From NCBI RefSeq assembly GCF_021699195.1, contig NZ_SSXE01000091.1:1-36749 (forward strand): a stretch of DNA of 36,749 bases, given 5' to 3'. Shown here one piece after another: positions 10,371 through 18,273 of this stretch. The notes beneath the pieces were generated by a model that made no database searches, was not told the DNA's origin, and saw only the letters and a list, made by a program, of their open reading frames with translations. The translations under genes and the position numbers were made by a program. Numbering within the stretch: position 1 is the first letter of the stretch; every line of letters starts with the position of its first letter. Source of the stretch: Nonomuraea sp. MG754425. Its GTDB lineage: Bacteria; Actinomycetota; Actinomycetes; Streptosporangiales; Streptosporangiaceae.

Positions 10371-10388
10371 ATTGCATAGGTATGCAAT
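10371..10388. promoter_or_regulatory. Palindromic operator upstream of the SulP operon
   Basis: ATTGCATA-GG-TATGCAAT is a perfect 8-bp inverted repeat with a 2-base spacer; CC/GG pairs flank it after one mismatch. It lies between the end of the TetR gene (10434) and the SulP leader ORF (10328). A TANNNT-type box (TATCCT, minus strand, 10410-10405) sits about 17 bases upstream, so the palindrome would fall at the start of the transcript, a repressor position. A related half site, ATTGCAC, occurs at about 10414. Confidence 0.6.
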
Positions 10389-10433
10389 TGGTAAAGAGGT
10401 GTTCAGGATAACCATTGCACCCGTCTCACCTGC

Positions 10434-11129
10434 TTAAACTCGCCCGTCCCCGCGGTATCGGCCAGGCGTGAAAGCGGGCGGCTGTGTGAAGCCGGGGGCG
10501 ACATCCGGCCGCGAGGGCCGCCGCCATGAGCCGGTGAGCATGGCGAAGCCGTGTTCCGCCGCGCGCACCGCCTCGAGTTCGACCTCGTCCATGGGCCGCC
10601 CGTCGGCGAGCGCCTGCCAGTTGCGCCGGGCGAGCACCCGCTGCGTGGCCACCGCCTGCGCGGCCAGCAGCCGGGCCGTCAGCTCGTCGGCCGTCTCGGC
10701 CAGCGCCTCGCCCAGGGACTCCTCGTCGCGTGCCATGTGCTGGTGCAGCCGGGCGAGCAGGCTGGGCGCGCCGGCGAACACCATCCGGTGGTAGGCGACC
10801 ACCTCGGGGTCGTCGTTGAGCCCGGTGACCGGGTCGTGCCGGGCCAGCCCGTCGAGGAAATGGCGGCGCAGCGCCGCCGGCGGCGTCTCCCCGGCCGCCC
10901 GCGCCCGCACCACCCGGGCCGACTCGCCCAGGTGGTCGGCGATCCGGTGCAGGACGAGGTCCTCCTTGGCCGGGAAGTACTTGAACAGCGTCGGCTTCGA
11001 CACCCCGGCCGCCGCCGCGACCTCCGCCACGGACACCTCCTCGAAGCCGCGCTCCAGGAAGAGCGTGATGGCGGCCGTCGAGAGGGCCTCGTGCACGCGC
11101 CGTCTCTGCAGCTCCCGCAGTCCCGTCAT
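10434..11129 (-). CDS. TetR-family transcriptional regulator
   Basis: A 231-residue regulator. The N-terminal helix-turn-helix spans about residues 10-60, with the hallmark FLERGFEEVSVAEVAAAAG and SKPTLFKYFPAKEDLV. The rest is a helical ligand-binding domain ending in a Pro-rich tail; no ligand can be inferred. Start is ATG at 11129, with AGGA about 8 bases upstream. It is divergent from the HelD-type helicase gene and shares with it a 67-base gap filled by a 32-bp dyad, which it probably binds. It is also just upstream of and co-directional with the SulP operon, which has a different palindrome. Confidence 0.88.
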   Translation of the reverse strand: MTGLRELQRRRVHEALSTAAITLFLERGFEEVSVAEVAAAAGVSKPTLFKYFPAKEDLVLHRIADHLGESARVVRARAAGETPPAALRRHFLDGLARHDPVTGLNDDPEVVAYHRMVFAGAPSLLARLHQHMARDEESLGEALAETADELTARLLAAQAVATQRVLARRNWQALADGRPMDEVELEAVRAAEHGFAMLTGSWRRPSRPDVAPGFTQPPAFTPGRYRGDGRV

Positions 11130-11148
11130 GGAGACATCCTAGCAAAGT

Positions 11149-11180
11149 GTTAACCTGGTCAATATATTGACCGAGTTAAC
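11149..11180. promoter_or_regulatory. 32-bp dyad operator between TetR and helicase genes
   Basis: The halves GTTAACCTGGTCAATA and TATTGACCGAGTTAAC are inverted copies with only two mismatched pairs (positions 11155-11156 against 11173-11174). Size and position are typical of a TetR operator in a divergent promoter. Read leftward, TTGACC inside the dyad and TAGGAT about 15 bases on could be -35 and -10 of the regulator gene, so binding would give autorepression and control of the helicase. Confidence 0.75.
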
Positions 11181-11195
11181 GTTTTTGGGGGTGTG

Positions 11196-13186
11196 ATGGG
11201 AACGCTCGACGACGAGCGGGAGCACGTCGGACGCTGCCGGGCCGGCCTGCGCCGGATGCTGGAGGGCGCGCGGGACAACGTCATCGTCGGTGAGACCGTG
11301 GCCGGCGACCGCTACAGCGCCGAACGCCTCGGCTGGCACCTCAAGAGCCTGGCCAAGGAGCTGAGCGAGGAGCCGGACGGCCCGCCGTTCTTCGGCCGGC
11401 TCGACTTCGGCCCCGGCTCGGCCGAGCACGCCGGGCGCTCGTACCACATCGGCCGCCGGCACATCACCGGCGAGCACGGCGGCCCGCCCGTGGTGATCGA
11501 CTGGCGCGCGCCGGTGTCGCGCGCCTTCTACCGGGCCGGCGCCCGCGACCCGCAGGGCGTCGACGTGCGCCGCCGCTTCGGCTGGTCGGGAGACACGCTC
11601 ACCGGCTTCGAGGACGAGCGGCTCTCGCGCGGCGAGGAGGGCGAGAGCCGGATCCTGGCCGCCGAGATCGAACGGCCACGCGTCGGCCCCATGCGCGACA
11701 TCGTCGCCACCATCCAGCCCGAGCAGGACGACCTCGTCCGCGCCGAACTGGACACCACGATCTGCGTGCAGGGAGCGCCCGGCACCGGCAAGACGGCCGT
11801 CGGCCTGCACCGGGCCGCGTACCTGCTCTACGCCCACCGCCGGCGGCTCGAACGCGCCGGCGTGCTGGTGCTCGGCCCCAACCGGGCCTTCCTCGGCTAC
11901 GTCTCGGCCGTCCTGCCCGCCCTCGGCGAGGTGGACGTCGAGCAGACCACCCTGGAGAGCCTGCTGGCCACCGTCGCCGTCACGGCCGTGGACGACGAGG
12001 CCGCCGCCGTGGTCAAGCACACGCCCGGATGGCGGTGGTGCTGCGCAGGGCCCTGTACCGGCGGATCAGCAAACCGGTCGAGCCCGTCGCGGTGCCGGAC
12101 GGCTCCTACCGCTGGCGCGTGGACGAGGACGAACTGCGCCGCTTCGTGGACGACACCAGGCGCGAGTCCCTCCCGTACGCCGTGGGCCGCGAACGCGTCA
12201 GGGCGCGGGTGGTCGAGGCCGTCCGCCGCCAGGCCGAGGCCCGCGGGCAGGCGGCCGGCGCGCCCTGGCTGCGCAGGATCGGCCGCGGCGTGACCGCCTG
12301 GCTCGACCGGGTCTGGCCGGCCGTCAAGCCGGAAGAGGTGCTCCACGAGGTGCTGCGCGGCCCGTCGGGCGACGACCGCGACCCGGCCCGCGGCGTGCTC
12401 ACCGACGCCGAACGCACGGCCCTGACCTGGACCAGGCCCCCGCGCGCCGTCAGGAGCGCGCGGTGGTCGGCGGCCGACCTGGTGCTGCTCGACGAGATCG
12501 CCGCGCTCATCGAGCGCCCGCGCGGCTACGGCCACGTCATCGTGGACGAGGCCCAGGACCTGTCGCCCATGGAGTGCCGGGCCGTGGCCAGGCGCAGCGA
12601 GCACGGCTCCCTGACCGTGCTGGGCGACCTGGCCCAGGGCACCACGCCGTGGGCGGCCACGTCCTGGCCGGAACGGCTGGAGCTGCTCGGCAAGCCCGGC
12701 GGGCAGGTCATCGCGCTGACGACCGGCTTCCGCGTCCCCGCGGCCGTAGTGGAGCTGGCCAACACGCTGCTCGCGGCGCTGGAGGCGCAGGTGCCGGCGA
12801 CCCGCTCGTACCGCTCGGACGGGCGGTTGCGGGTCGTGAGCGTGCCCGTGCTGGAGAAGGGCGTGGTCGAGGCGGTGCGGGAGGCGCTCGGGTTCGAGGG
12901 CTCGATCGGGGTGATCGCGGCCGACGGCCACGTCGAGTCGATCACCGCCGCACTGTGGGACGACGGCCTCGACCTCGGCGACCGGCTCAGCGTGCTGCCC
13001 GCCTCCCTGTGCAAGGGCCTGGAGTACGACCACGTCGTGGTGGCCGAGCCGGCCGCCATCGCCGAGGCGGAGCGGCGCGGGCTCAACCGCCTGTACGTCG
13101 CCCTCACCCGGGCCGTCTCCCGGCTCGACGTCGTGCACGCCCTGCCGCTGCCGCCGCAGCTCTCCCACCCCGCGCCGGCCGCCTGA
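11196..13186 (+). pseudogene. helD: HelD/HelR-type RNA-polymerase-associated helicase, frameshifted
   Basis: Two overlapping frames together encode one UvrD/Rep-like protein of about 663 residues. The N-terminal part matches the HelD group (LRRMLEGARDNV; FFGRLDFG; YHIGRRHITGE; VIDWRAPVSRAFYR), followed by Walker A GAPGTGKT (193-200). The second frame resumes at about 12026 with (R)MAVVLRRALYRR and carries the Walker B-like VIVDEAQDLSPMECR, the TTGFRVP motif and the C-terminal YVALTRAVSRLDVVHAL. One missing C in the run at 12024-12026 accounts for the break, because adding one restores a continuous reading. HelD proteins remove stalled RNA polymerase; the HelR subgroup gives rifamycin tolerance. 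Start is ATG at 11196 (GTG at 11193 also possible) after a G-run. Either a true null allele or a sequencing error. Confidence 0.8.
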
Positions 13187-13258
13187 CGGTGAGGGCCGCC
13201 CAGGGCGGAGCGCGTGGAGGTCCGGCTGCCGCGCGGGGCGGCGTGAGACCCTGGAGAG

Positions 13259-13855
13259 ATGCTTTCACCGATCGACGCGCTGCGCGCCCAGATCACCACC
13301 CGGCTGACCGCCTTCGACCGCAGGCAGGTCCCACCGGCCGGAGGGGTGCGCAGGGCCGGGGTCACCGTGTGCGTGCTGGAGGACGCCGCGGGCGCCCCCT
13401 ACGTCGTCGTGATCAGGCGGGCGGCCCGCGGCCGGAACCCGGGGCAGTGGGCGCTGCCGGGCGGGCGGGCCGACGACGGGGAGCATCCGGAGGCGGCGGC
13501 GCTGCGCGAGCTGGCCGAGGAGACCGGGGTCACGGGGGTCGAGGTGGCCGGGCTGCTCGACGACTTCGTCACCGACTCGGGGTTCGTCATCACGCCGGTG
13601 GTGGCCTTCGGCGGGCGTCAGGTGCCGGTGCCCGACCCGCGCGAGGTGGCCTCGGTGCACGCGGTCCCGCTGGAGCGTTTCCTCGCGCCGGGGGTGCCGC
13701 GCTGGCGGGGCGAGTTGCTGCAGATGCCGCTGGGGCCGTCCATCGTGATCCACGCGCCGACGGGGGCCATCCTGTGGCAGTTCGCGGAGGTGGCGCTGCG
13801 GGGGCGCGAGCAGCGGGTCTTCCACGTGGCCCAGCCGCACTGGACCAGAACCTGA
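13259..13855 (+). CDS. Nudix hydrolase
   Basis: A 198-residue protein with a complete Nudix box at residues 69-91 (G-x5-E-x7-REL-x-EE-x-GV: G69, E75, R83, E84, E87, E88, G90). The family cleaves nucleoside-diphosphate-linked compounds with Mg2+. The overall layout, with the box in the middle of a single domain and a preceding beta-strand VVVIRRAARGRNPGQWALPGG, resembles CoA/NADH pyrophosphatase-like members, but the specific CoA signature cannot be confirmed. ATG at 13259 follows GGAG by only 2 bases, so the true start may differ slightly. It stands alone, 72 bases after the helicase gene. Confidence 0.85.
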   Translation: MLSPIDALRAQITTRLTAFDRRQVPPAGGVRRAGVTVCVLEDAAGAPYVVVIRRAARGRNPGQWALPGGRADDGEHPEAAALRELAEETGVTGVEVAGLLDDFVTDSGFVITPVVAFGGRQVPVPDPREVASVHAVPLERFLAPGVPRWRGELLQMPLGPSIVIHAPTGAILWQFAEVALRGREQRVFHVAQPHWTRT

Positions 13856-14104
13856 CCCCGCGTGAGCTCTCGTCCCCTGAGACCGGCCCGCGGCACCGGG
13901 GGCGGGTTGCGAAGACTTTCCCCTCGTGACGGTCGCGCTCCCCGGTCTTTGCCCGGCGGTGGTCCGGCGCTGGTCCGGCAGCGCTTTCGCCCCGGCGCGG
14001 CTGTCCTGGCTTGCCCGCTCGCAGACGCCTGCCAGGGCAGGAGATGGGGCGTTGCGAGGGGCGCGAGTACCTTCATGCCGGGCACATGTGGTTAACTCAA
14101 GATT

Positions 14105-14211
14105 GCCGATGTGGTCTGTGTCCCCCGGGCCGCAAATTACCGCCTTCACGGAATACCGTTCGGCTGGAGCCGTGTTGTGCACCTCGCCGAGGAGGCGACC
14201 GCCACATCGGC
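14105..14211 (+). ncRNA. Candidate structured RNA (riboswitch-like leader) upstream of the acyltransferase gene
   Basis: The 442-base gap 13859-14300 has no supported gene. Within it GCCGATGTGG (14105-14114) and CCACATCGGC (14202-14211) form a perfect 10-bp closing stem. Inside lie three small hairpins: ACGG-AATA-CCGT (14148-14159), CGGC-TGGA-GCCG (14161-14172) and CGCC-GAGGA-GGCG (14185-14197). A terminator-like hairpin follows 15 bases later, then the acyltransferase start at 14301. Closing stem, multibranch interior, terminator and gene is the standard layout of a cis-regulatory RNA. It does not match the consensus of any riboswitch class I can recall. In 13859-14104 I see nothing definite. 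Confidence 0.45.
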
Positions 14212-14226
14212 CTAACAGCTTTTCCC

Positions 14227-14255
14227 AGGCGTCCTGCCGCACCGGCGGGACGCCT
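14227..14255 (+). terminator. Terminator/attenuator hairpin upstream of the acyltransferase gene
   Basis: AGGCGTCCTGCCG (14227-14239), loop CAC, CGGCGGGACGCCT (14243-14255): a 13-bp stem with one U-G wobble. The tail GCCTTATTG has only a short T-run, common in high-GC terminators. It ends 45 bases before the downstream start, so it would act on transcripts entering that gene. Confidence 0.6.
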
Positions 14256-14300
14256 GCCTTATTGTGGGGTGGCTGTCGGCCCGATGATCAGGAGAACCTG

Positions 14301-14960
14301 TTGCTGTACGAAGTGGTCAAGTTCGCCGCCGCACCGCTCGCTCACGCGATGTGCCGGCCGCACATCTCGGGCGCGGCGCACGTGCCGAGGAGCGGTCCCG
14401 CGATCCTGGCCGCCAACCACCTGTCGGTGCTCGACTCCTTCCTGCTTCCCGCGCTGCTGCCCCGGCACGTGACGTTCACCGCCAAGAACGAGTACTTCGA
14501 CGGCAACCCGGTCTCCGGTTTCTTCATGCGGCTCGGCGGCAGCCTGCCGATCGACCGCGAGAGCGCGCACGCCGCGCAGACGATGCTGGACGACGCCGCC
14601 GCGCTGCTGGAGCGGGGCGAGCTGTTCGGCATCCACCCCGAGGGCACCCGCTCCCCCGACGGCCGGCTCTACCGGGGCAAGATCGGGGTGGCCTGGCTGA
14701 CGCTCAAGACCGGCGCGCCGGTGCTGCCCGTGGCGCTGAGTGGCACCGAGAAGGTGCTGCCGCTCGGGTCGAAGGTGCCCAGGCCCGCCCGCATCGGCAT
14801 CACCATCGGGGAGCCGATGCGCTTCGACGGCGACCACACCAGCGCGCGTGACCGGCGGCGGGTGACCGACGAGATCATGGAGGCCATCCAGAAGCTGTCC
14901 GGCCAGGAGTACGTGCCGATGTACGCGGCCAGTTACAAGGCTTCGCATGGAATGCCCTGA
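14301..14960 (+). CDS. PlsC-like 1-acylglycerol-3-phosphate acyltransferase
   Basis: A 219-residue acyltransferase that would acylate lysophosphatidic acid or a related lipid at the membrane. The signature NHLSVLD gives H40-x4-D45; the second block is PEGTRS (113-118, E114). The start is TTG at 14301: GGAG lies at 14291-14294 with a 6-base spacer, and the protein then begins LYEVVKFAAAPLAH, the normal N-terminus of this family. Longer frames starting upstream would run through the RNA-like leader and are not credible. Preceded by a possible regulatory RNA and terminator hairpin. The gene ends 52 bases before the penicillin-binding protein. Substrate range is unknown. Confidence 0.85.
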   Translation: MLYEVVKFAAAPLAHAMCRPHISGAAHVPRSGPAILAANHLSVLDSFLLPALLPRHVTFTAKNEYFDGNPVSGFFMRLGGSLPIDRESAHAAQTMLDDAAALLERGELFGIHPEGTRSPDGRLYRGKIGVAWLTLKTGAPVLPVALSGTEKVLPLGSKVPRPARIGITIGEPMRFDGDHTSARDRRRVTDEIMEAIQKLSGQEYVPMYAASYKASHGMP

Positions 14961-15012
14961 ATCGGACGCTAGGCTCGAACACCTGTCGTCGAATGGCCAG
15001 GGGGGCTGATCA

Positions 15013-16614
15013 GTGGCGCGGGGTCGTACGATCGCGATCGTGTCCGGCGTCACCGTGCTCGTGGTGGGGGCCGCGGCCGGTGGGGCGTACTACGTACTGC
15101 ACACCAGGGGCACGCCGGCCGAGACCGCGCAACGCTTCGCGGCGGCCTGGCAGTCCGGTGACCGCAACGCGATGACGGCCGAGTTGGCCGCGCCGAAGCA
15201 GCTCACCGCCTACGACCAGCAGCGCACCGGGCTCGCCGTCGAGTCGACCGCGATCAAGCTGGGCCGGGTCAGCGAGGGCGACGGCCGGGCCAGCGTCCCC
15301 TACACCGCCACGCTCGGCCTGAAGAACGTCGGCTCGTGGTCCTACCAGGGCACGATCGACCTGGTGGTGGCCGACCGCACGTGGAAGGTCGACTGGAAGC
15401 CCGCGACGCTGCACCCGTCGCTGGCCGAAGGGGCGTCGTTCGCGCTCAAGACCTCGTGGCCGCGGCGCGCCGAGATCACCGACGCCGACGGCGACCGCAT
15501 CGACACCGGCACGGTCGGCGGCTCGGTGCAGCAGCTCGTCGGCTACCTGGACAAGGCGACCAAGAAGGACGTCACCAAGCTGGGCTCCTCCTACAAGGTC
15601 GGGCAGGCGGTCGGGCGCGGCGGGTTGCAGGAGACGTTCCAGGAGAAGCTGGCCGGCACCCCGGCGACCGAGATCAAGCTCGGCGACAAGACGCTGGAGA
15701 CGATCGAGGGCGCCGAGGGCGAGCCCGTCCAGACCACGCTCGACCCGCGGGCGCAGGCCGCCGCGGTGACGGCGGTCAAGGAGATCGACAAGCCCACCTC
15801 GCTGGTGGCGATCCGGCCCTCGACGGGCGAGATCCTGGCCGTGGTGAACAACGTGGGCGGCTTCAACCGGGCGCTCGACGGCCGTTACCCGCCCGGCTCG
15901 ACGTTCAAGGCGGTCACGGCGATCGGGCTGCTGGCGGCCGGGGTGTCGCCGCAGGACCAGGTGACCTGCCCCATGTACGCCACGGTCGGCGGGCTGAAGA
16001 TCCGCAACTCCGACAAGGAGGAGTTCGGGTCGCTGTCGTTCCTCGACTCCTTCGCCCACTCGTGCAACACGACGTTCGCGCCGCTGGCGAAGTCGAAGCT
16101 GGGCGCGGGCAAACTGTTCGAGGCGGCCGAGGACGTGGGCTTCAACCAGCCGCTGAACATCGGGGTGCCGGCCACGAAGGCCAGCTTCCCCAAGGCCGAG
16201 TCGGACGCCGAACTGGCCGCCGAGTCGTTCGGCCAGGCGCGGATCACGGCCAGCCCGCTGACGATGGCCTCGGTGGCCGCCGCCATCGCCGCCGGCACGT
16301 GGCGTCCGCCGACGCTGGTGTCCTCGATCAAGCAGAAGGCCAAGGAGCGCGCGCTGCCCGACGGGGTGAAGGAGGCGCTGCACTCGATGATGTCGGCCGT
16401 GGTGACCAAGGGCACCGCCAAGTCGGCGGGGCTGCCCTCGGGCACGCACGGCAAGACCGGGACGGCCGAGTACGGCACGGGCGAAGAGCTGGACTCCCAT
16501 GCCTGGTTCATGGGGTTCAAGGGGAATGTCGCGTTCGCCGTGGTCGTCGAGGGCGGGGGCGGCGGCGGCAAGGTGGCCGCCCCGGTCGCCGCGACGTTCC
16601 TCAAGAGCCTCTAG
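15013..16614 (+). CDS. Penicillin-binding protein, transpeptidase with NTF2-like (MecA_N) domain
   Basis: A 533-residue membrane-anchored peptidoglycan transpeptidase. One N-terminal transmembrane helix (residues about 6-28, rich in Val/Ala/Gly) leads to an NTF2/MecA-N-like domain (ETAQRFAAAWQSGD..., about 34-145), a dimerisation-type region, then the transpeptidase domain with S296-T-F-K (PGSTFKAV), S350-C-N and K481-T-G (HGKTGTAEYG). Together these are the three penicillin-binding motifs, intact. This domain order is usual in actinobacterial class B PBPs of the PbpA/MecA-like type. GTG at 15013 has a run AGGGGGG about 8 bases upstream. No partner division gene is adjacent. Confidence 0.9.
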   Translation: MARGRTIAIVSGVTVLVVGAAAGGAYYVLHTRGTPAETAQRFAAAWQSGDRNAMTAELAAPKQLTAYDQQRTGLAVESTAIKLGRVSEGDGRASVPYTATLGLKNVGSWSYQGTIDLVVADRTWKVDWKPATLHPSLAEGASFALKTSWPRRAEITDADGDRIDTGTVGGSVQQLVGYLDKATKKDVTKLGSSYKVGQAVGRGGLQETFQEKLAGTPATEIKLGDKTLETIEGAEGEPVQTTLDPRAQAAAVTAVKEIDKPTSLVAIRPSTGEILAVVNNVGGFNRALDGRYPPGSTFKAVTAIGLLAAGVSPQDQVTCPMYATVGGLKIRNSDKEEFGSLSFLDSFAHSCNTTFAPLAKSKLGAGKLFEAAEDVGFNQPLNIGVPATKASFPKAESDAELAAESFGQARITASPLTMASVAAAIAAGTWRPPTLVSSIKQKAKERALPDGVKEALHSMMSAVVTKGTAKSAGLPSGTHGKTGTAEYGTGEELDSHAWFMGFKGNVAFAVVVEGGGGGGKVAAPVAATFLKSL

Positions 16615-16643
16615 CGTTTAAGGCCACGATCGGCGGGGGCGGA

Positions 16644-17516
16644 TCATCCCGCCTGGGTCAGGAAGCGGCGGATCTCCTCGGCCACGCGTTCGGGCCGCCC
16701 GCGCTGGGCGGCGTTCTGGGTGGCGCTGTGGTCGAGGCCCGCCAGCGCCAGCCGCCGGGCACTCGTCAGGACCTGCTCCAGTTCGGCGAGGGCGGTGCGC
16801 AGATGGGCCGGGCTCCTGGTGCCGCCGAGCAGCAGCGTCTCGACCGCGACCGGCCGGTACGCCGCCGGACCGCCCCCGGCTTCGGCCACGAGCTGGATGT
16901 CCTGCCGCAGCGTCGGCGCGAGCTGCCGGAACGTGGGCTCGTCGCCGGCGGCCCCGTCCTGGCTCTTCAGCATCAGGCCGGCGAGCCACTCCTGAAGCCG
17001 CCGGGGCAGGGCGTTGAACAGCGGCGGGCCCAGCCGGGCGGCCCGCATGCCGGTGACGAGCGCCGCGGGGATCCGGCCGTCGGCGATCTCCCTGTCCAGG
17101 CGCGCCAGGTAGCCGGTCAGGTCGGTGTCACCGAGGCCCAGCGGCGGTTCGAACAGGACGGCCCGGCTCAGGGCGGCGGGCCGGGTGAGCGCGGTGTGCA
17201 GGGTGATGATCGCGCCGGAGCTGACGCCGGCGGCGAACCGCGCGCCGGTGTCGCGCAGGACCGCGTCGAGGTCCTCGGCCTCGCGCTCGATCCCGTACGC
17301 GGCGCCGGCCGGGCCGCTGCCGCCGCGGCCCCGCCGGTCGGGCAGGTAGCAGGTGAAGCCGGTGGACAACGCGCGGGCCAGCTCGATCTGGCTGTGGCCG
17401 GTCTGCATGGCTCCGTGCACGATCACCAGGCCGGGGCCCTGCCCGACCTCGCGATAGCTGATCGTGGTGCCGTCGGCGGACGTCACGGTCCGGGTCGTGG
17501 CGGTGGTCGTGGTCAT
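16644..17516 (-). CDS. Alpha/beta-hydrolase
   Basis: A 290-residue alpha/beta-hydrolase-fold protein. An HG oxyanion motif (LVIVHGAM, 31-37), nucleophile elbow G-V-S99-S-G, and a C-terminal histidine in GLDHSATQ are present, so a Ser-His catalytic pair is visible; the acidic member is not obvious. Start is ATG at 17516, with GGGAG 5 bases upstream; the N-terminus is Thr-rich. Substrate unknown. It lies downstream of, and co-directional with, a PadR regulator and the NmrA/SnoaL pair, 44 bases after the PadR stop, suggesting one transcription unit of small-molecule stress or detoxification genes. Convergent with the penicillin-binding protein gene, 29 bases apart; a hairpin GGCGGG/CCCGCC (16632-16653) spans the junction. 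Confidence 0.85.
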   Translation of the reverse strand: MTTTTATTRTVTSADGTTISYREVGQGPGLVIVHGAMQTGHSQIELARALSTGFTCYLPDRRGRGGSGPAGAAYGIEREAEDLDAVLRDTGARFAAGVSSGAIITLHTALTRPAALSRAVLFEPPLGLGDTDLTGYLARLDREIADGRIPAALVTGMRAARLGPPLFNALPRRLQEWLAGLMLKSQDGAAGDEPTFRQLAPTLRQDIQLVAEAGGGPAAYRPVAVETLLLGGTRSPAHLRTALAELEQVLTSARRLALAGLDHSATQNAAQRGRPERVAEEIRRFLTQAG

Positions 17517-17560
17517 GGTGGCTCCCCTGGTGGTTGGGTGCGGGTTGGCGGCCCGTGCCG

Positions 17561-18208
17561 TCAGTCGGCCGGGCGGCCTCTTTCGGCGAGGTCCGCCACG
17601 TGGGGCGGGATCTCGCCCGTTCGGTGAAAGCTCTCCCAGGCCGCCAGCTCCGGGAACGTGCCGGCGTCCAGTTCGGCCAGCAGCGAGCGCACCCAGGCGG
17701 CCTGGGCCTCCCGCATCGCCAGCGCGTACTCCGACTCGACGAGGAACAGCCGGGGCACGCCGTCGCGCTCCGAGTCCAGCGCCCGCCGGTCGGCCGCGAT
17801 CTGCTCCTCCAGCAGTTCCAGCCGGCGGCGCAGCAGCGGGACGACCTCGCCGGGGGCGAGGCCGGCCATCACCGACAGGCCGGCCTCGAACGACGTCGGC
17901 TCCCGGCCCGGCGTGGCCAGCAGCTCCCTGGTCCAGTCCGCGGCCTCGTCGCGGCCGACGTCGGTGACGCGGTAGACGGTCCGCTCGGGCCTGGCCCCCT
18001 GCCGGCCGCTCTCCACCGCCTCCAGCAGGCCGTGCTTCTCCAGGTTGCGGACGACGGTGTAGAGGGAGCCCCACTTGATCGGCATGTCCTGGTCCTTGCC
18101 ACGGGCACGCAGGACGGACGCCATCTCGTACGGATGCATCGGACGCTGCACCACGACGGTGAGCACGGCCAGCGCCAGCAGGTTGCTCACCGGCCGCCGT
18201 CGCGCCAT
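17561..18208 (-). CDS. PadR-family transcriptional regulator
   Basis: A 215-residue regulator. An N-terminal winged helix of the PadR type is seen at about residues 8-85 (LLALAVLTVVVQRPMHPYEMASVL, and the wing SLYTVVRNLEKHGLLE), followed by a helical C-terminal domain with a probable coiled coil at about 120-145. Its promoter region holds a near-consensus box pair overlapped by nested repeats, the expected place for autorepression. PadR proteins typically control a neighbouring detoxification or transport gene; the alpha/beta-hydrolase immediately downstream is the likeliest partner. ATG at 18208 has no strong ribosome site. Confidence 0.88.
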   Translation of the reverse strand: MARRRPVSNLLALAVLTVVVQRPMHPYEMASVLRARGKDQDMPIKWGSLYTVVRNLEKHGLLEAVESGRQGARPERTVYRVTDVGRDEAADWTRELLATPGREPTSFEAGLSVMAGLAPGEVVPLLRRRLELLEEQIAADRRALDSERDGVPRLFLVESEYALAMREAQAAWVRSLLAELDAGTFPELAAWESFHRTGEIPPHVADLAERGRPAD

Positions 18209-18232
18209 GTCCGAGCACCACCCTTCTTCGAT

Positions 18233-18273
18233 TACTCGTAGGCGAGTATACGTCGGCGAGTATTCGCCTACAA
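18233..18273 (-). promoter_or_regulatory. Promoter and overlapping operator of the PadR gene
   Basis: On the minus strand TTGTAG (18273-18268), 17 bases, TATACT (18250-18245) is close to the consensus of the main sigma factor. Overlapping it are TACTCG-TAGG-CGAGTA (18233-18248), arms GTAGGCGA (18238-18245) and TCGCCTAC (18264-18271), and two direct copies of GGCGAGTAT. Repeats over the -10 and -35 suggest self-repression. The -35 lies over the stop codon of the upstream gene. Confidence 0.65.

Noticed and set aside
13926..14300. Upstream extension of the acyltransferase frame to an earlier start
   Set aside because: The extension is not family-like, runs through a hairpin-rich leader and lacks a ribosome site; the TTG at 14301 has a good one.
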